Shown one piece after another: positions 8,380 through 17,146 of a stretch of 64,000 nt of DNA. The first letter of the stretch is position 1, and every line of letters starts with the position of its first letter. The notes below the pieces were generated by a model. That model was not told the origin of the DNA, searched no databases, and saw only the letters and a program-made list of their open reading frames with translations. The position numbers and the translations under genes are program-made. Source of the DNA: Methyloversatilis discipulorum (GTDB lineage Bacteria; Pseudomonadota; Gammaproteobacteria; Burkholderiales; Rhodocyclaceae); the NCBI RefSeq assembly GCF_000527135.1, contig NZ_AZUP01000001.1:1488001-1552000 (forward strand), written 5' to 3'.

Positions 8380-9465
8380 TCAGTTGCGTGATATCAGCCG
8401 GCGATAGACGGCGAGGTTGCCCTCGACCATCGCATCCACCGAAAACTCCGCCAGTATGCGTGCGCGGCCGGCCTCGCCAAAGCGGCGACGCAGTCTGGCA
8501 TCGTCGAGCAGACGTGCCAGCGCCGCGGTCAGCGCGGCCACGTCGCCGGGCGGAATCAGCAGTCCGCTGACGCCGTCGGCCACCGCCTCCGGCAGTCCGC
8601 CGGTGCGTGAGGTGACGATGGGCACCGCGGCGGCCGAAGCCTGCAGCAGCGATACGCCCAGCCCTTCCATGTCAGCCGGATGAGCGAGGATGTCCAGCCC
8701 GCCCAGCCAGCGTGGCAGGTCGGTACGGAAACCGGCGAAGCGGATCACCTCCGCCAACCCCCGCTCCGCCACCTCGGCTTCCAGTTCCTCGCGCAGCGGC
8801 CCCTGCCCGAAGAAGATCACCCGGACATCCGGATGGCTCGCATGCAGTGCGGCCGTCGCCTCGATCATGTAGCGATGGCCCTTGCGGGCGATCAGCTGGG
8901 CCACCACACCGATCACGCGCGCATTGTCCGGCAGGCCGAACTCGCGGCGGAAGGCGACGCCATCCACCGGTTCGAGGTAGGGGGCGGCATCGACCGCACT
9001 GCGCACGCAGCTCACCCGCTGCGGGGCCAGCCCCTCGGACAGCAGCACCTCGCGTATGCCTTCGGAAATGGTGATCACGTGGTCGTACAGGCGGTACTTC
9101 AGCGCGACCAGCCAGCGCGGCTCCGGGTTGTCGACGCGGCGCGACAGCACGCAGCGGGTGCCCGTCAGCTTCGCGGCAATGCCGCCCCACAGGTCGGCGC
9201 CGCGCCGGCTGTGCAGATGCACGATGTCGGGCCGCTCGGCGCGGATCAGACGCGCCAGACGCAGCGTCATGCCGGCGTCGGCATCGCCGCCCATCTTCAT
9301 CTCGACCACCTGCGCATGGCCGGCGCACGCAGCGGCAATGCCGGCACCCGGCGGGCAGGCCAGCACATTGGCCACACCGCGTCGCGCCAGTCCCTCGACG
9401 ATGTAGGCGACCTGGCGCGCACCGCCGTAGTAGTGCTTGCCGGCTTCGACGTGCAGCACCTTCAT
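8380..9465 (-). CDS. Glycosyltransferase family 4 protein
   Basis: A 361-residue GT-B glycosyltransferase that should add a sugar to a lipid- or LPS-linked acceptor at the inner face of the cytoplasmic membrane. The N-terminal acceptor domain starts MKVLHVEAGKHYYGGARQV, the GT4 glycine-rich opening. The linker IGVVAQLIARKGHRYMIEA and the donor-binding element HPADMEGLGVSLLQASAAA (the E-x7-E region) are typical of the Glycos_transf_1 domain. The ATG at 9465 overlaps the TGA of the GT9 gene (ATGA), which fixes the start; an upstream GT9 frame continues but is not coding here. The sugar is unknown; PimB/WaaG-like members use GDP-mannose or UDP-glucose. Confidence 0.9.
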   Translation of the reverse strand: MKVLHVEAGKHYYGGARQVAYIVEGLARRGVANVLACPPGAGIAAACAGHAQVVEMKMGGDADAGMTLRLARLIRAERPDIVHLHSRRGADLWGGIAAKLTGTRCVLSRRVDNPEPRWLVALKYRLYDHVITISEGIREVLLSEGLAPQRVSCVRSAVDAAPYLEPVDGVAFRREFGLPDNARVIGVVAQLIARKGHRYMIEATAALHASHPDVRVIFFGQGPLREELEAEVAERGLAEVIRFAGFRTDLPRWLGGLDILAHPADMEGLGVSLLQASAAAVPIVTSRTGGLPEAVADGVSGLLIPPGDVAALTAALARLLDDARLRRRFGEAGRARILAEFSVDAMVEGNLAVYRRLISRN

Positions 9466-10496
9466 GCCGCGAGCGCCTTTGCCGTTTCGTCCAGCACCCG
9501 GTCCGGCGTGATGTCGCGCAGGCAGGTATAGGCGCCGCCGCAGGTCGGCCGGCGCTTGCACGGCGAACACTGCAGGCCCAGCCAGATCACGCGCGCGTTG
9601 GCGCGACCGGTATTCGTATAGGGACAGGTCGAACCGAAGATCGCCACGGTGGGCGTCGCGAAGGCGATGCCCATGTGCGTCAGTCCGGTATCGACGCCGA
9701 CCAGCAGGCCGGCGCCACGCACCAGCGCGGCCGCTTCCGGCAGCTTCGTGCGGCCGACCAGATTGACCAGCCCCGGCGCGCCGGCAGCGATGCGTGCCGC
9801 CGCCTCGGCGTCGGCCGGTCCGCCGAGCAGGACCGGGGTCAATCCCTTCTGCGCGGCGAGCTTGGGCGCCAGCGTCTGCCAGGCATCCTCGAACCAGTGC
9901 TTCTGCGGCCGCGTCGTGAACGCAGCGAACACGGCGTAGCGGCCTGGCGTCAGCCCATGCTCCGCCAGCAACGCCTGCGCGCGGACGTCCGCGTCCGCGG
10001 ATACGTGCAGTGTCGGCAGGAAATCTCCCGTGTCCAGACCGAGCTGTTCAGCCAGATGCAGGTATTCGGACGAAATGCGCGCGATGTCGCCGCCGCGCGG
10101 CACCACGCGCGTCATCAACCACTGGCTCCCCTCGCGCGAACCGAGACCGATGCGTGTGCGCGCACCGGCCAGCCAGGCAAGAAAGCCGCTTTTCAGCAGG
10201 CCCTGCAGGTCGAGCACGGTATCGAAGCGATGGCTGCGCAGTTCGGCGCGCAGGGCCCTCACCCGCCGCCACAGCTCACCGTAGCGGCGTTCGCGCCACA
10301 GCCGCGTCCACTCTGCCTTCGGCCACAGGATGCGGGCATCGATGTTCGGGTCGTGCGCGATCAACGCGTCGATGCCGGGCTCGACCAGCCAGGCGATGCA
10401 GGCGTCCGGATGCGTCCGCCTGATCGCCGCCGCCAGCGGCGACGCGAACACCACGTCGCCGATGGCCGAGGTGCGGACGATGAGAATGCGCTTCAA
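9462..10496 (-). CDS. Glycosyltransferase family 9 (heptosyltransferase-type)
   Basis: ADP-heptose:LPS heptosyltransferase-like enzyme, 344 residues. It opens KRILIVRTSAIGDVVFASPLA, the GT9 hallmark. Further motifs are DTVLDLQGLLKSG, the donor-site LVGRTKLPEAAALVRGAGLLVGVDTGLTHMG and FGSTCPYTNTG. Like WaaC/WaaF it should build the LPS inner core. A C-terminal Cys-rich stretch (QCSPCKRRPTCGGAYTCL) is also usual in this branch. I take the start as TTG 10496, because it overlaps the upstream TGA (TTGA) like the other junctions of this operon and has GAGG upstream; ATG 10523 would add nine residues. WaaC versus WaaF cannot be decided by eye. Confidence 0.9.
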   Translation of the reverse strand: MKRILIVRTSAIGDVVFASPLAAAIRRTHPDACIAWLVEPGIDALIAHDPNIDARILWPKAEWTRLWRERRYGELWRRVRALRAELRSHRFDTVLDLQGLLKSGFLAWLAGARTRIGLGSREGSQWLMTRVVPRGGDIARISSEYLHLAEQLGLDTGDFLPTLHVSADADVRAQALLAEHGLTPGRYAVFAAFTTRPQKHWFEDAWQTLAPKLAAQKGLTPVLLGGPADAEAAARIAAGAPGLVNLVGRTKLPEAAALVRGAGLLVGVDTGLTHMGIAFATPTVAIFGSTCPYTNTGRANARVIWLGLQCSPCKRRPTCGGAYTCLRDITPDRVLDETAKALAA

Positions 10497-11716
10497 GCCG
10501 GCCGCCCTCGCACGCCGCACCATGACGCCGCAGTGAATAGCACGAACATGAGGGTGGTGTTGGACCGCATCAGATAGGACTCGAACAGGCAGATGACGAT
10601 GAACAGCAGCGGCAACGCCTTTCGCACGCGTTCCCTTCCATCTGCCGGCGCACCGAGAAACCAGGGCAGCAGCAGCACGGCAGCCAGCGCAAGAGCACCC
10701 AGCGTACCGGCAGCCGTGAGGACGTAGAGATAGTGATTGTGCGGGTTCCAGGCAGGCTTCCACTTTGGCGTGTGGCGGGCGTTCATTTCCCGATAGGCCT
10801 CGCGCGTATCGCCAAGGCCGACGCCGACCAGCGGGTGCTCGGCGAACACGCGCCACGCGTTCGCGGCATATACGATGCGCTGGCTGACCGACGCTTTCGG
10901 CAACTCTTCGTAACGGACAACTTCGTCGAACGCGCGGTCCACTCGCAAGCGAAAGTAGTCGTTGCCATAGTACCCGCCGAACACGATGCCGCTGACCAGC
11001 GCGGCCGCCACGCCCGCCGCCAGCATGGGCCGGCGGACAAGGCGCTGGAACGCGAGCATGGTGAGCAACGCGAGGAAACCGACCAGACCGGCCCGGCCAC
11101 CCGAAATCAGGAGGTTGAACACGGTGGCTGCGAACAGCGCTGCGTAGGTCAGCCGGGCACGCAGTGAAGTCAGCTCGAACAGCAGGCGGTGCGCCGACAG
11201 ATAGCCGGCCAGTGCCAGCGCCGGCGTATAAAGAATTCGATCGACGAACGGCGCCGTGTCGTCGGCCCCCTTGTCGACACGTATGCCGTCCGGCAACTCG
11301 GGCCATACGTGCAACTGAGCCCAGTTGTAGAAAGTCAGCAGCTCGCACATCGTCACCGACAGCAGGAAGGCGCTGACGTAGCGGGCGAAGTGCCCACGCT
11401 GTGCGACGCTCAGATACAGCGGAAACAGCAGGAACAGGTACTGCCGGCCAAGCAGCCGCCGCCCCCATGACAGGTCGTCCGACCACAGCAGCGAGAGGGC
11501 GAACACGGCGAAGTAGGCGACGAAGGCCCACACCAGCGGCTCGGCAGCCAAGGCACGCAGTTTCTGCCCGAGGCGCCCCTCGATCAGCCAGAGAACCAGA
11601 ATCAGCACGGTGAGCCAGTACGCTGGCGCGACCGTCACCGGAATCATGAAGAACACGCCCGCCAGCAGCCATGAATTGATCGCGGGTATGCGCGTGCGGA
11701 AATCGGCGAAAGTCAT
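10493..11716 (-). CDS. O-antigen ligase / Wzy polymerase family membrane protein
   Basis: A 407-residue protein with about ten to twelve membrane helices and a large central periplasmic loop, the WaaL/Wzy layout. The Wzy_C-type segment includes FNLLISGGRAGLVGFLALL, then RVFAEHPLVGVGLGDTREAY and the NPHNHYLYVLTAAGTLGA region. The H in the last motif and the R of the SGGRAG motif are those linked to ligase function in WaaL. It would transfer undecaprenyl-linked O-antigen to lipid A-core, or polymerise repeat units. The neighbours (core transferases) favour the ligase reading. The start ATG 11716 overlaps the upstream stop (ATGA). Confidence 0.85.
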   Translation of the reverse strand: MTFADFRTRIPAINSWLLAGVFFMIPVTVAPAYWLTVLILVLWLIEGRLGQKLRALAAEPLVWAFVAYFAVFALSLLWSDDLSWGRRLLGRQYLFLLFPLYLSVAQRGHFARYVSAFLLSVTMCELLTFYNWAQLHVWPELPDGIRVDKGADDTAPFVDRILYTPALALAGYLSAHRLLFELTSLRARLTYAALFAATVFNLLISGGRAGLVGFLALLTMLAFQRLVRRPMLAAGVAAALVSGIVFGGYYGNDYFRLRVDRAFDEVVRYEELPKASVSQRIVYAANAWRVFAEHPLVGVGLGDTREAYREMNARHTPKWKPAWNPHNHYLYVLTAAGTLGALALAAVLLLPWFLGAPADGRERVRKALPLLFIVICLFESYLMRSNTTLMFVLFTAASWCGVRGRPA

Positions 11717-12744
11717 TCGATCTCCACACCGCACTGCTCGAAGGTTGTCCTCATGTCCTTCCGTTCATCCGGTGTCTTGAAGTTCAGCGCCGGCCAGCCG
11801 AAAGCGCGCACGCGCACTGCCGGAGGATAGATCTGCCGCGCGATCAGCAGCGCGGTCGAGCGTACGCCAACGACGGCGGCGTAGGGCGTGCGCGCCATAT
11901 GAACCTCCAGTGCGCAGTCCGGCTCGATCAGCCGGTAGTCGGGATGACGCAGCTCGTGCGCGGCGTCCTTCGGGTGCGCCTTGTAATCGATATCGGTGAT
12001 GCCCTGCTCCGCCAGCCAGTCGCGTATGCGCGCGGTGGTCGCCGTCAGATCGGCAGCGCTCATCAACCCGAAGCCGGTCAGCGGCTGCCCCACCACCAGC
12101 GCGCGCCGCCCAGTGTCGTCAGCAGCCGGCGTCGGCGCATCGACCAGCGGCGGCAACACCGCCACCTTGTCGGCCGGATACTCGTGCGGCAACCCCGGCA
12201 GCACGTAGATGCGGTCGCAGAAGGGCGCATCCGAACCGATGCGGTCACCGGAAAAACAGGTGTAGCGCAGCTCCGGCGCGAACAGGCTGCGCAGCAGCCG
12301 CAGGCGCTGCGCCAGTCTTTTCGTGAGGCTGAGCGGATAACGGCGAATCGAGATCAGGCCGTCTGGCAGGATGCGCGCGTGCATTTCGCGCGCGCCGACG
12401 GCGCGCGGCAGGGCGTGCAGGAAATAGTTGATCGCCTCGGTATCGAACACCGCGCTGTGGACGATCAGGCGCTCGCACTGCCCGACCAGCCCGCTCACCA
12501 GACCGATGTTGGCGCGCAGTCGCCGATGCCGGCCAAAAGCGCCGGGCAGCGGCTCCCAGCGCGGCCACGGCATATAGGTACACGCGTCCCACTCGGCCGG
12601 ATCGACGGCCGACTTCATGCCCGGCTTGTACCAGACCAGCACCTGCCGTGCGCCGGGCTCGAACGCCTGCGCAATGCGCCTGGCGGCAAGGTACTGCAGC
12701 GGCGAGGCGACGAAATAGACGGCGACGGTACGGGAATCGGACAT
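11713..12744 (-). CDS. Sialyltransferase/polysialyltransferase-like protein, first gene of the glycan operon
   Basis: A 343-residue soluble protein with no signal peptide. It shows features reminiscent of bacterial sialyltransferases of the GT52/GT38 type. The opening VAVYFVASPLQYLAARRIA is the usual 'SPLQ' start. A PDG stands in the region of the acidic D/E-D/E-G motif (ARILPDGLISI). There is an HP motif in DIDYKAHPKDAAHEL, and a Ser-Thr pair in GVRSTALLIARQ. The first acidic residue of the D/E-D/E-G motif is Pro here, so donor specificity (CMP-sialic acid or another CMP-sugar) is open. No CMP-sialate synthesis gene lies in the window. The ATG at 12744 follows a divergent gap; the frame is open further upstream but that part is non-coding. 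It begins the operon and overlaps the ligase gene. Confidence 0.6.
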   Translation of the reverse strand: MSDSRTVAVYFVASPLQYLAARRIAQAFEPGARQVLVWYKPGMKSAVDPAEWDACTYMPWPRWEPLPGAFGRHRRLRANIGLVSGLVGQCERLIVHSAVFDTEAINYFLHALPRAVGAREMHARILPDGLISIRRYPLSLTKRLAQRLRLLRSLFAPELRYTCFSGDRIGSDAPFCDRIYVLPGLPHEYPADKVAVLPPLVDAPTPAADDTGRRALVVGQPLTGFGLMSAADLTATTARIRDWLAEQGITDIDYKAHPKDAAHELRHPDYRLIEPDCALEVHMARTPYAAVVGVRSTALLIARQIYPPAVRVRAFGWPALNFKTPDERKDMRTTFEQCGVEIE

Positions 12745-12969
12745 GCCGGACGGCGGTGTGGGAAATTTGCGAAGGCGTGATGTTACTTGTTTGAGCAGGT
12801 GGACGTGATGTCCGCACCACTCCGCGCCTGCGCCGGCGGCGAAGCAGGCATCTTCCACCCGCTGCGCCGGGAACGGCGCCCCGCCCCCTGTCCAGCCCTG
12901 CCTTTGGCGCGCAGTTGCTGCCACCCTGCATGCGTGCGGCATTGCACGGCAAATGAGGAAGGAGACGGA

Positions 12970-14145
12970 ATGACGATGAAACATCTGTGGCGCAGCCTTG
13001 TACTGAGCCTGGCGGTAGCGGCCTCCGGCAGTGCGTGGGCGCAGTCCGCCCATGAGCGCTTCGAGGCGTCGGTGAAGACCGCCGTTGCGCCGCTGGTCGA
13101 CGGCGCAGTCACCGGCATGAAGGTGCTCTACCTTGGCGCGGAACACAGCCCGTGGCTGGACAGCGGCTTTCCGGTGAAGGCCGGCGACCGGGTGACCGTA
13201 CTGCTGCAGGGCCGGGTATGGCTGTCGCGTCACTACGACATTTCGCTCGAAGCGCCGCTCCAGTTATGGCGTCGCATCGGCGAAAATGGAGCGATCTCGC
13301 GCGGCCTCGACGCCACCGACACCTTCACCGTCGCGGAAAGCGGCACCGTGCAGTTGAAGAACCTGCCCACCCGCTGGCTCGACGCCAAGGGCCGCTACCA
13401 AGGTGAGGCGCCGCCCGCCAGCCCCGACGCCGGCGGCGGCATCAGCGTGGCGCTGATCCGCTGGGCGCCGGACGCCGACGTCGCGGCCACACTCGCGGCA
13501 CTGGCCCTGCAGCCGGCTGCGCCCGACTGGGCGGCGCCGGCCCTGGCCCGTCTGCAGTCGCCACCTGCGGCGCCCGAGGGCTGGCAGTACCTGTGGGAAC
13601 TGGGCCCGGCGGAAATCTTCCGCGAGGTCCACGCTGACGACGACGGCGGCCCGAGGCGCCGCATGCACACGCACACGCGCAACGACGTCGCCATCCTGCA
13701 AAAGCCGGCCGAGGTCGCGCTGACACCGGACACCGAGCTCAAGTGGTCGTGGCGCGTAAACCAGCTGCCGGGCAAACAGGCCGAGAACAGCGTGATCACG
13801 CACGACTACATCAGCATCGCCGTCGAGTTCGACAATGGTCAGGACCTGACCTATCTGTGGAGCAGCACGCTGCCAGTCGGCGAAACCTTCCGCTGCCCGC
13901 TGCCCGGCTGGAAGGACCGCGAAACCCACGTGGTGGCGCGCTCGGGCAATGCTGATCTCGGGCGCTGGCTGAACGAGTCGCGCAATGTGCTGCAGGACTA
14001 CGCGAAGGCGGTCGGCGGGCCACCGCCACAACGCATCGTGCGCGTGTGGCTGATCGCCAACAGCGTGTTCGGACGTGGCGAAGGCCGCGCCCAGTTCGGC
14101 GACATCCGCATCGGCGCCAACGGCAGCGACCTCGCCGTCTGGTAG
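12970..14145 (+). CDS. DUF3047-domain secreted protein
   Basis: A 391-residue periplasmic protein with a signal peptide (residues 1-27, cleavage near AWAQ). The C-terminal half carries the DUF3047 signature: LKWSWRVNQLPGKQAENSVITHDYISIAVEF, then TYLWSSTLPVGETF, HVVARSGNADLGRWLNESRNVLQDY and the ending VRVWLIANSV...AQFGDIRI. The N-terminal half (LGAEHSPWLDSGFPVKAGDRVTVLLQGRVWLS) looks like a second beta-rich domain similar to LecA/PA-IL-type sheets, and makes the protein longer than typical DUF3047 proteins. The function is not known. AAGGAG just upstream of ATG 12970 fixes the start. It converges on the chlorite dismutase-like gene, with 25 bp between stops. Confidence 0.8.
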   Translation: MTMKHLWRSLVLSLAVAASGSAWAQSAHERFEASVKTAVAPLVDGAVTGMKVLYLGAEHSPWLDSGFPVKAGDRVTVLLQGRVWLSRHYDISLEAPLQLWRRIGENGAISRGLDATDTFTVAESGTVQLKNLPTRWLDAKGRYQGEAPPASPDAGGGISVALIRWAPDADVAATLAALALQPAAPDWAAPALARLQSPPAAPEGWQYLWELGPAEIFREVHADDDGGPRRRMHTHTRNDVAILQKPAEVALTPDTELKWSWRVNQLPGKQAENSVITHDYISIAVEFDNGQDLTYLWSSTLPVGETFRCPLPGWKDRETHVVARSGNADLGRWLNESRNVLQDYAKAVGGPPPQRIVRVWLIANSVFGRGEGRAQFGDIRIGANGSDLAVW

Positions 14146-14170
14146 TACCGCGTGCAGCGGGCCGGCGGAC

Positions 14171-14734
14171 TCAGTTCTCCGGCCCCATATCCACCCGCGC
14201 CCGCACCTCGAACTCGCGCTCGACGTAGGCCCACTCGGGCGACGCCCGCAGCACGTCCAGCAGCGCGTCGAACTCTGCTTCGTGTTCCGGCGCGAATTCG
14301 AACCAGGTCAGGAAATCAAAAGGCTCGTCCGGCGACAGGTCGCGGCAGTGATGCAGCCGGCGCGCCACCGCCGGCAACACGCGCAGACCATGCGCGATGT
14401 GGTGCGACTGCTCTTCCATGATGGCGCGCCGCTCGTCCTGCGCCAGCGCCCACCAGGCCGCCGACTTGCGGATCGGGATCAGCACCGCACAGGCTGCGCT
14501 GCTGCGACCGAGCGGCGGCGAGGCAGCGGTCAGCGTCTGTTTCTCGTCGCGGGTGACGTAGCGCTCATTGCTCGTGATGCCGCGCAGCGACCACAGGCCG
14601 CTGCCCGCCGCATCGCCGGCGATGCGGTCGAGGCGTGGCGCCTCGGCCAGCGCTTCGCCGATGACGGCGCGTACTTCGGTAATGCGCCAGGGGCCGTCGG
14701 CACCGGCGGCGAAAGTCCATAGGCGTTCTGTCAT
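14171..14734 (-). CDS. cld: Chlorite dismutase-like haem protein, short dimeric type
   Basis: At 187 residues this matches the short, dimeric clade of chlorite dismutases (Nitrobacter-type), which split chlorite to chloride and O2. Key motifs are LIPIRKSAAWW, EEQSHHIAHGL with the proximal haem His (H112 by alignment) and LPAVARRLHHCRDL with the distal Arg (R125), followed by EPFDFLTWFEFAP. Keeping the distal Arg argues for real chlorite activity rather than the coproheme decarboxylase role of HemQ, which lacks it. No perchlorate or chlorate reductase gene is in the window, so it may detoxify chlorite made by other organisms. No signal peptide. Start ATG 14734; two in-frame starts further upstream are less likely. 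Confidence 0.88.
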   Translation of the reverse strand: MTERLWTFAAGADGPWRITEVRAVIGEALAEAPRLDRIAGDAAGSGLWSLRGITSNERYVTRDEKQTLTAASPPLGRSSAACAVLIPIRKSAAWWALAQDERRAIMEEQSHHIAHGLRVLPAVARRLHHCRDLSPDEPFDFLTWFEFAPEHEAEFDALLDVLRASPEWAYVEREFEVRARVDMGPEN

Positions 14735-15078
14735 GGCTGACTCCGGTCTGGGTGGACGATCAGGCTGAGAGGCGACCGTCGCCCGGTTCTGCATGCATCA
14801 GCCATGCCCGCCTGGCACTGGCCTTGCACCGTGCAACGGGTCGCCGCATGCGCGATGGCGGAGAAATTCGCCGCCCGAATGCACCACATCGGTGCGGAAA
14901 CGGCTTACCGACGCGGCAAACCGCCTTGCCCCGTAGGCGCTGCCGCGACGCCCCATCGTGCAATCGCAGCCAGACGACACGACCGGATTCCGGACGCCGC
15001 ACTCCGGATACCGGACTCCCGACGCCACCCGCGCACCCGGCGACTGCCCGCCCTGCGCACCCGTTCAGGACCGCCACC
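14735..15078. other. Divergent cld/porin intergenic region
   Basis: 344 bp without a convincing gene. Small open frames on both strands are GC-driven. Near 14990-15030 a short CCGGA-type motif recurs several times in an imperfect tandem. No clear sigma-70 promoter was found by eye. Confidence 0.5.
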
Positions 15079-16236
15079 ATGACCTTCCGCCGCTTCACGC
15101 GTCTGCGATGGACGCCGCCCTTTCGCCACGCGCTGCTCGCCAGCGCAGCCCTGCTCTGCGCCGGAGCAGCCGATGCCCAGATGACCTTGCAGGGCCCGGG
15201 CGACAGTTCGCTGACGCTCGGCCTGTGGCTGCGTGCCTCCTACGTCAATGCCGAAGAGGCGCGTCCGGCCGGCGGCAGTGCGCACGACAGCGGCTTCACG
15301 ATGGATTCGGTCCGTCTGCTGTCGTCGGCGCAATTCACTCGTCGCATCGGCGCCACGATCACCTTCGAACGGCCGCCGGCGAAGGACATGCAGCTGCTCG
15401 ACGCCATCCTGCAGTTCGAACTGGCGGAAGGTCTGAACCTGTGGGCCGGCCGGCTGGTGCCGCCGACCGACCGCTCGAACATGGCGGGCAACCAGTTCGC
15501 CAACGTGTGGGGCTACCCCTTCGTGTCGCTCTATCCGAACGCCTTTACCGGCCGCGACGACGGCGTGCTGCTGTGGGGCAATCTGTACGCCGACCGGCTG
15601 CTCTACAGCGTCGGCGTGTTCGAGGGCAAGAACCGCGGCGGCGGTCTGTCGAACGCGTCGAACAATCCGCTGTTCGCCGCCCGCTTCGCCTGGAGCTTCC
15701 TCGATCCGGAACCCGGCTACTACGGCACCAGCACCTACTACGGCGACAAGGAGGTGTTCACGCTGGGCGCCGCCTTCATGAGCCAGAAGGACGGCGTGGG
15801 TCTGGCCGGCGCGCGCGGCGACTACCGCGCCTGGAACCTCGACGCGCTGTACGAGACCCGCCTGCGCTCCGGTGGCGTGCTCACGGTCGAGGCTGCCTGG
15901 TACGACTACGACACCGACGGCGTGGCCGACGTGGCGCCCGCCGACCCGCTCTGTTCGCGGGTGAGCAACTGCGGTGGCGCCTTGCAGGCGGACGCCGCAC
16001 TGCTCACCGTCGGCTACCTGATTCCGCACGCGCTGGGCCCTGGCCGCTTCCAGCCTTATGTACGCTTCCAGCGCCTCGATCCGGACGCCGGCGCACGCGC
16101 CGAACAGTGGGACGTCGGCACCAACTACGTCATCTCCGGACACAAGGCGCGCCTCACCGCGGTGTATTCGAGTGCGAAGAGCGAGGGCGCGGCCTCGCTC
16201 GACCGCTTCGTGCTCGGCCTGCAACTGCTGTACTAG
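15079..16236 (+). CDS. Outer-membrane porin, FmdC-like paralogue 1
   Basis: A 385-residue outer-membrane beta-barrel with a signal peptide (cleavage near ADAQ, residues 31-35) and a C-terminal Tyr (LQLLY), the usual end residue for outer-membrane assembly. It is clearly homologous to the porin at 27638, sharing VPPTDRSNMAG, NAFTGRDDG, LLWGN, GDYRAWN(L/I)DALYET, WYDYDTDGV and NCGG. That second copy sits directly after formamidase, as FmdC does in Methylophilus, so amides or urea are plausible solutes for this one too. AGGA upstream of ATG 15079. Ends 7 bp before the convergent response regulator gene. Confidence 0.85.
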   Translation: MTFRRFTRLRWTPPFRHALLASAALLCAGAADAQMTLQGPGDSSLTLGLWLRASYVNAEEARPAGGSAHDSGFTMDSVRLLSSAQFTRRIGATITFERPPAKDMQLLDAILQFELAEGLNLWAGRLVPPTDRSNMAGNQFANVWGYPFVSLYPNAFTGRDDGVLLWGNLYADRLLYSVGVFEGKNRGGGLSNASNNPLFAARFAWSFLDPEPGYYGTSTYYGDKEVFTLGAAFMSQKDGVGLAGARGDYRAWNLDALYETRLRSGGVLTVEAAWYDYDTDGVADVAPADPLCSRVSNCGGALQADAALLTVGYLIPHALGPGRFQPYVRFQRLDPDAGARAEQWDVGTNYVISGHKARLTAVYSSAKSEGAASLDRFVLGLQLLY

Positions 16237-16243
16237 GGCCGGT

Positions 16244-17146
16244 TCAGTCGCTGGACGCGCGCATCGCCAGCGCGGCGGCAGCGGCGCGGGTTTCGACGCC
16301 GAGCTTTTCGTAGATGTGCTCCAGGTGCTTGTTAACAGTGCGCGGGCTCATGCCGAGGATGTCGCCGATGTCGCGGTTGGTCTTGCCCTTGGCCAGCCAG
16401 GACAGCACTTCGGCCTCGCGCGGCGTCAGCTGGGCGCCGGCGATGCGGGTGCTCGATTCGCCGCGCTTTCTGACGTCGAGCAGCAGCATGTGTTCGCCCA
16501 GCCCCACCGCGCCCAGGCTGCGCGCATACAGCGCCTGATCGCCCTGCTCGCGCAGCAGGCGCGCGTCGGCGGCGGGATCCGCCGTGAGGCCGGCCGGGTC
16601 ACCCAGCCAGTCGGCGGTCGAGTTCGCCGCGGGGTCGATGCCGAACTGGCCCAGGCACTCCGCCGCACGCGGCGAACGCCAGGCGACACGACCCAGCGCA
16701 TCGACCACCAGCACGCCGAGGCCAGCCACGTCCACCGCCTGGCGGGCGATGCGCACCGCGCGCGCGTTGCGCACGTGGGCGGTCAGCCGCGCCAGCACCT
16801 CTTCAACGCGCAAGGGCTTGACCACGTAGTCGGTGCCGCCGGCGGTGAAACCTTCGACCACCTCGGCGGTGCCCGACAGGCCGGTCATGAAGATGACCGG
16901 CACATGAGTCAGCCCCGGCTCCTCACGGATGCGGCGGCAGGTTTCGAAGCCGGACAGGCCGGGCATCACCGCGTCGAGCAGGATGGCGTCCGGCACCACC
17001 CATTCGAGACGGGCCAGCGCCGACGCGCCGTCGTGCGCGATCAGCACGGTGTAGCCGGCCTGCGACAGCGCGTCGCACAGGAAGCCGAGCGAGTCAGGCG
17101 CGTCGTCGACGACGAGCACGACCGGTTGATGGAATTCAGAGAGCAT
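16244..17146 (-). CDS. LuxR-family two-component response regulator of the amide locus
   Basis: A 300-residue regulator: receiver domain at 8-125 (acidic pair DD at 14-15, phosphoacceptor D58 in AILLDAVMPGLSG, Lys in VKPLRVEE), a middle PAS-like segment at about 135-215, and a LuxR/NarL helix-turn-helix at about 238-298 (LTPREAEVLSWLAKGKTNRDIGDILG). Its ATG at 17146 lies inside the end of the hybrid kinase gene (11-bp overlap), so the two are translationally coupled and presumably a cognate pair. The likely target is the divergent ABC transporter/formamidase operon; an inverted repeat at 20753-20770 is a candidate site. Targets and signal are inferred from position. Confidence 0.88.
   Translation of the reverse strand: MLSEFHQPVVLVVDDAPDSLGFLCDALSQAGYTVLIAHDGASALARLEWVVPDAILLDAVMPGLSGFETCRRIREEPGLTHVPVIFMTGLSGTAEVVEGFTAGGTDYVVKPLRVEEVLARLTAHVRNARAVRIARQAVDVAGLGVLVVDALGRVAWRSPRAAECLGQFGIDPAANSTADWLGDPAGLTADPAADARLLREQGDQALYARSLGAVGLGEHMLLLDVRKRGESSTRIAGAQLTPREAEVLSWLAKGKTNRDIGDILGMSPRTVNKHLEHIYEKLGVETRAAAAALAMRASSD

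Noticed and set aside
9462..11729. A single 755-residue frame spanning GT9 and upstream sequence
   Set aside because: The first half is an out-of-frame read of the O-antigen ligase gene. The GT9 protein starts at TTG 10496 (or ATG 10523).
14171..14734. HemQ (coproheme decarboxylase) for the chlorite dismutase-like gene
   Set aside because: HemQ lacks the distal Arg and is longer; this protein has the ARRLHH motif and the short dimeric-type length.
14990..15030. Possible tandem repeat or CRISPR-like pattern of CCGGA motifs
   Set aside because: Units are short and irregular with no uniform spacers; not an array.
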